DNA of 64,000 nucleotides from Mesorhizobium ciceri biovar biserrulae WSM1271 (lineage in GTDB: Bacteria > Pseudomonadota > Alphaproteobacteria > Rhizobiales > Rhizobiaceae): positions 3,619,501 to 3,683,500 of the forward strand of contig NC_014923.1 in assembly GCF_000185905.1 (NCBI RefSeq), given 5' to 3'. The position numbers were made by a program, and so were the translations under genes. Position 1 is the stretch's first letter. The number at the start of each line of letters is the position of its first letter. The notes below the pieces were generated by a model. It worked only from the letters and a program-made list of their open reading frames with translations, did no database searches and was not told the DNA's origin. Positions 60,811 to 64,000 of this stretch are shown one piece after another.

Positions 60811-61476
60811 TCAGAACTTGTAGCTCAAATTGATCCCGACCGTATTCAGCTTCACGTTCTGATCGCGATCGTTAAAGGGTTCTGCCACCTCGTAGTGCTC
60901 GGAGCCGAAATCATAGTAGCGATACTGCGCGCCGACGACGAACTTGTCGGTCAGCGCGTAGTCGACGCCGGCACCCACGGTCCAGCCGACATTCGTGCGC
61001 GTGCTGTCGAACGCCGGACCCGCGACTTGCGATGTTTCGATGCCGGCAAAGGCGACGCCGCCAATGCCGTAGACCAGCAGGCGGTCCATGGCGTAACCCG
61101 CCTTGGCGTTGACCGACCCGAACCACTTGATGTCGGTGCCGAATGTGCTTCCCAGCGCCGATACCGTCGTGCCGCCGACCGAGGAATAGTTGAGATCCGC
61201 CTCGGCGCCGAGCACCGCCTGGTCGAATTGCCACAGGCCGGCGACGTGGCCGCCGACAAAACCGCCGTCAATGTCGGGCGCGATGGAAAACGGCGCACCT
61301 TCTGTCACCGATATATCGGATTGGCCCCAGCCATAGCCGGCCTGCAGACCAGCGTAATAGCCCGTCCAGTCGAATCCGGGCGCGGTCATCGGCACGTCGA
61401 CCGCCGGGTCGGCTGCAAAAGCCGGCACGGCCAGAACGGCAAGGAAACCGGCACTAGCGACCATCAGTCGACGCAT
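60811..61476 (-). CDS. Outer-membrane beta-barrel protein (Omp25/31 type)
   Basis: A 221-aa porin-like protein. Signal peptide ends at PAFA; then FDWTGYYAGLQAGYGWGQSD, a typical rhizobial/Brucella Omp25/31 opening, and a barrel ending in VGINLSYKF with C-terminal Phe. It is a structural surface protein. Downstream termination is not evident. Confidence 0.9.
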   Translation of the reverse strand: MRRLMVASAGFLAVLAVPAFAADPAVDVPMTAPGFDWTGYYAGLQAGYGWGQSDISVTEGAPFSIAPDIDGGFVGGHVAGLWQFDQAVLGAEADLNYSSVGGTTVSALGSTFGTDIKWFGSVNAKAGYAMDRLLVYGIGGVAFAGIETSQVAGPAFDSTRTNVGWTVGAGVDYALTDKFVVGAQYRYYDFGSEHYEVAEPFNDRDQNVKLNTVGINLSYKF

Positions 61477-61570
61477 CGAACTCCCCGAAATGACGGTTCA
61501 GAAAGATCCTCGTCAGAAGGATAACCGCATTCGCCGCAATCGCAATCCCCCTGTCGCCGTACAGAATCCT

Positions 61571-62422
61571 CTATTTGGCATCGATGAAGTCCAGCACAGC
61601 CCGGCTATATTCATCCGGCGCTTGCAGCATGGCGAAATGACTGGCGTTGGGCAGGATGATCAGCTTCGCACCTGGGATGGCGGAGGCGATATAGTCGGTG
61701 TGTTCGCGCTTGATCGCCTCATCGTGGTCGCCGGCAACGATCGCCGTCGGCGTGATTATCTCGGCAAGCTGTTCCTTGCTCCACGCCGGCTCGCTCTCCC
61801 ACATGTGGCTCATCTGCGCCACGAAGGCGTCATACTGGTCCGGTGTTTTCGACATCTTCTTGTAGTCGCGGCCGGAGCGGTCGATGTAGGCGGTAAAGGT
61901 CTTGTTGGTCATCACGCCCGGATCAAGGCCGTCGGTGGTTACGTTGGCGGCTTGCGCGAACAGCCTTGTCAGCCGCTCCGGATGATGCAGTGCGATGTCG
62001 ATACCAATGATGCCGCCATCGCTCCAGCCGACAAGCGCGGTCTTGTCGATCTTCAGGTGGTCGAGCAGCGCCAGATAGTCCGACGCCATCAAGTCGTAGC
62101 CATAGGGCTGCTCGGTGCGGGTGGAGCGGCCGTGGCCACGGCTGTCGGCGACGATCACCTTGTGCGTCTTGGAAAGCGTGGCCACCTGGCTGGCCCAGAT
62201 GTCGCCGTGGCCGAGGCCGCCGTGGATGAGCAGCACCGGATCGCCCGCGCCGAAAACGGCGTAGTACATCTGGATGCCGTTCACCGGCGCGTATCCGCTC
62301 TGATCGGGTTTGGGCATGGCCGCTGGTTCCGGCAAGGTCTGCCAACGCTCCTCGGCCACGGCAGAAGTGGTCGACGCTGCGAACAGGATAACGATGGCGA
62401 ACGCTTTCCAAAAACGGGTCAT
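61571..62422 (-). CDS. Secreted alpha/beta hydrolase
   Basis: A 283-aa hydrolase with a signal peptide (TTSAVA). The oxyanion segment is LLIHGGLGHGDIW, the nucleophile elbow is LVGWSDGGIIG (Ser), the acid is likely in VAGDHDEAI, and the catalytic His in LPNASHFAMLQ. It acts in the periplasm on an ester or peptide. GAGGGAAG lies before the ATG at 62422; an ATG at 62434 is an alternative. Confidence 0.88.
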   Translation of the reverse strand: MTRFWKAFAIVILFAASTTSAVAEERWQTLPEPAAMPKPDQSGYAPVNGIQMYYAVFGAGDPVLLIHGGLGHGDIWASQVATLSKTHKVIVADSRGHGRSTRTEQPYGYDLMASDYLALLDHLKIDKTALVGWSDGGIIGIDIALHHPERLTRLFAQAANVTTDGLDPGVMTNKTFTAYIDRSGRDYKKMSKTPDQYDAFVAQMSHMWESEPAWSKEQLAEIITPTAIVAGDHDEAIKREHTDYIASAIPGAKLIILPNASHFAMLQAPDEYSRAVLDFIDAK

Positions 62423-62569
62423 GTCTTCCCTCATATGGTTCGGTTCGCGGTCAGCATCGCCTTCCAGCCGGATTAGTCAACAAGCTCGCCCTGACGCGGT
62501 ATGTCGGACCGACGGCTCTGGCGGCGCCCGCCGACATTTGCGAGACTGGCGGCAACCGAGGAATCGCCA

Positions 62570-64000
62570 ATGACGAAAGCAACGCCCGCAAAACCCAGAC
62601 CGTGGACCGAGATGGCGACACATCTGGTCGATGTCGCCGTGGGGCGCAAACCCGCTGACATGGTCGTGCGCAACGGCCGCTGGGTGAACGTTCATTCGGG
62701 CGAGATCATCGCCGGCACCGACATCGCCATTGCCGGCGGGCGCTTTGCCTATTGCGGGCCGAATGCCAGCCATGCAATCGGCCAGGGCACCAAGGTGGTC
62801 GATGCCGGCGGGCGTTATCTGGTGCCCGGCCTCTGCGACGCGCATATGCATGTCGAGAGCGGCATGGTGACGGTGACCGAGTTCTGCCGGGCCGTCATTC
62901 CGCACGGCACCACCTCGATGTTCATCGACCCGCACGAAATCGCCAATGTTCTGGGTCTGCCCGGCGTGCGGCTGATGCATGACGAAGCGGTCGCCATGCC
63001 CATCAACGTGCATGTGCAGATGCCGTCCTGCGTGCCTTCGGCGCCGGGGCTGGAACATGCCGGCGCCGAGCTGACGGTCGCCGATGTCGCGGAAGCGATG
63101 ACCTGGGAGAACATTATCGGCCTGGGCGAAGTGATGAACTTTCCCGGCGTCGTCGCCAACGATCCGGTGATGTCGGGCGAGATCGCGGCGACGGTTCATG
63201 CAGGCAAGACGGTCGGCGGGCATTATGCCTCGCGCGATCTCGGCCTGCCGTTCCATGGCTACGTCGCCGGCGGCCCCGAGGACGATCATGAGGGCACGCG
63301 CGCCGAGGACGCCATCGCCCGCGTGCGCCAGGGCATGAAGGCGATGCTGCGGCTGGGCTCGGCCTGGTACGACGTCGCCTCGCAGATCAAGGCGGTGACG
63401 GAGAGCGGCATCGACCCGCGCAACTTCATCCTGTGCACCGACGACAGCCATTCCGGCACGCTGGTCCAGGAGGGCCATATGGACCGCGTGGTGCGCCACG
63501 CCATCCAACAGGGATTGAAGCCGGTGACGGCGATCCAGATGGCGACGCTCAACACCGCCCAGCATTTCAAACTGGAGCGCGAGATCGGCTCGATCGCGCC
63601 GGGCCGGCTGGCCGACCTGCTGATCGTCTCGGACCTCGCCGCAATGACCATCGACGAGGTCTATGCACGCGGCGTCAGGGTGGCCAAGGGCGGCAAGCTC
63701 GAAATCGACATTCCGGCCTATGATTACCCCCGGACGGCGAAGAACACCGTCAAGCTCGGCAAGAAGTTGAAGGGCGACGACTTCGATATCGCCGCCCCCA
63801 AGGGCGCCAACGAGGTTCGGGTGCGTGTCATCGGCGTCATCGAGAACCAGGCGCCGACGCGCGCGCTGGAGGCCGATCTGCCGGTCGAGGACGGGCTGGT
63901 CGCAATGGACCGCCGCAACGACATCTGCCAGATCGCGCTGGTCGAGCGTCACAGGGGCACGGGCGGCGTCACCAACGCCTTCGTTTCGGGCTTCGGCTAT
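62570..64000 (+). CDS. ade: Adenine deaminase, 3' end outside window
   Basis: At least 477 residues of an amidohydrolase. YLVPGLCDAHMHVESGMVT gives the metal-binding HxH and the family-specific VESS-like block. FIDPHEIANVLG, GGHYASRDLGLPF-type and FILCTDDSHSGTL complete the active site. Adenine deaminases are ~570-600 aa, so about 100 residues lie beyond the edge. It converts adenine to hypoxanthine for salvage. GAGGAA lies before the ATG. Confidence 0.93.
   Translation, partial: MTKATPAKPRPWTEMATHLVDVAVGRKPADMVVRNGRWVNVHSGEIIAGTDIAIAGGRFAYCGPNASHAIGQGTKVVDAGGRYLVPGLCDAHMHVESGMVTVTEFCRAVIPHGTTSMFIDPHEIANVLGLPGVRLMHDEAVAMPINVHVQMPSCVPSAPGLEHAGAELTVADVAEAMTWENIIGLGEVMNFPGVVANDPVMSGEIAATVHAGKTVGGHYASRDLGLPFHGYVAGGPEDDHEGTRAEDAIARVRQGMKAMLRLGSAWYDVASQIKAVTESGIDPRNFILCTDDSHSGTLVQEGHMDRVVRHAIQQGLKPVTAIQMATLNTAQHFKLEREIGSIAPGRLADLLIVSDLAAMTIDEVYARGVRVAKGGKLEIDIPAYDYPRTAKNTVKLGKKLKGDDFDIAAPKGANEVRVRVIGVIENQAPTRALEADLPVEDGLVAMDRRNDICQIALVERHRGTGGVTNAFVSGFGY

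Overview
The window reads as chromosomal DNA of a high-GC rhizobial alphaproteobacterium, most likely Mesorhizobium or a close Phyllobacteriaceae relative. This rests on gene content and order, not on a database search: dgt-argS-SPOR protein-nagZ-scpA-scpB-tatABC-serS-surE-pcm-nlpD, yajC-secDF, an ExoR-type regulator, PopZ, DUF982 and DUF1127 proteins, a ROSE-type thermometer and rhizobial dispersed palindromes.

Layout. 1-2.2 kb: a FIST sensor protein and a histidine kinase (minus strand; the kinase runs off the left edge). 2.4-6.3 kb: coxS-coxL-coxM, a form II CO-dehydrogenase-like enzyme whose two gene junctions each hold a long inverted repeat. 6.7-11.4 kb: accessory genes (acyltransferase, OFA-type transporter with a 38-aa companion, GNAT, CutC, a frameshifted cupin). 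11.5-13 kb: heat-shock promoter, ROSE thermometer, Hsp20 and two small rhizobial proteins. 13-15 kb: small proteins plus tRNA-Asn and tRNA-Cys. 15-26 kb: methyltransferase, TolC, PopZ, ValRS, FadL, IlvD, ExoR. 26-30 kb: Xth, VOC protein, ErpA-type carrier, dGTPase, ArgRS. 31-44 kb: envelope and chromosome genes (SPOR protein, NagZ, ScpAB, TatABC, SerRS, SurE, Pcm, NlpD). 44-53 kb: epimerase/AraC divergent pair, DUF815 ATPase, YajC, fused SecDF, a pair of complex I assembly factor homologues, sterol desaturase. 53-56 kb: orphan ParD, unknown gene, TrmFO, then a non-coding array and two DUF1127 genes. 56-64 kb: DUF2157/GDYXXLXY membrane pair, divergent aromatic ammonia-lyase, a tRNA-Leu locus split by a small element, outer-membrane protein, hydrolase and the start of adenine deaminase.

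Two parts stand out. (1) Downstream of two tandem DUF1127 genes, and on the same strand, lie three homologous units. Each holds three hairpins, and all nine loops present CCUCCUCCC. This matches the DUF1127/CcsR ('cuckoo') sRNA arrangement described in Rhodobacter, but with three hairpins per unit. (2) A host tRNA-Leu(UAA) gene is cut in its anticodon region by a 782-bp segment bounded by a 16-bp direct repeat. The segment carries its own complete and different tRNA-Leu(UAA), a 146-aa ORF of unknown function and a cluster of TTCCCACT-type repeats next to one end. It looks like a minimal integrated element that inactivates a tRNA and brings the replacement.

Coding assignments come from reading the translations and recalling family motifs. 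No searches or folding programs were run; hairpins were paired by eye.
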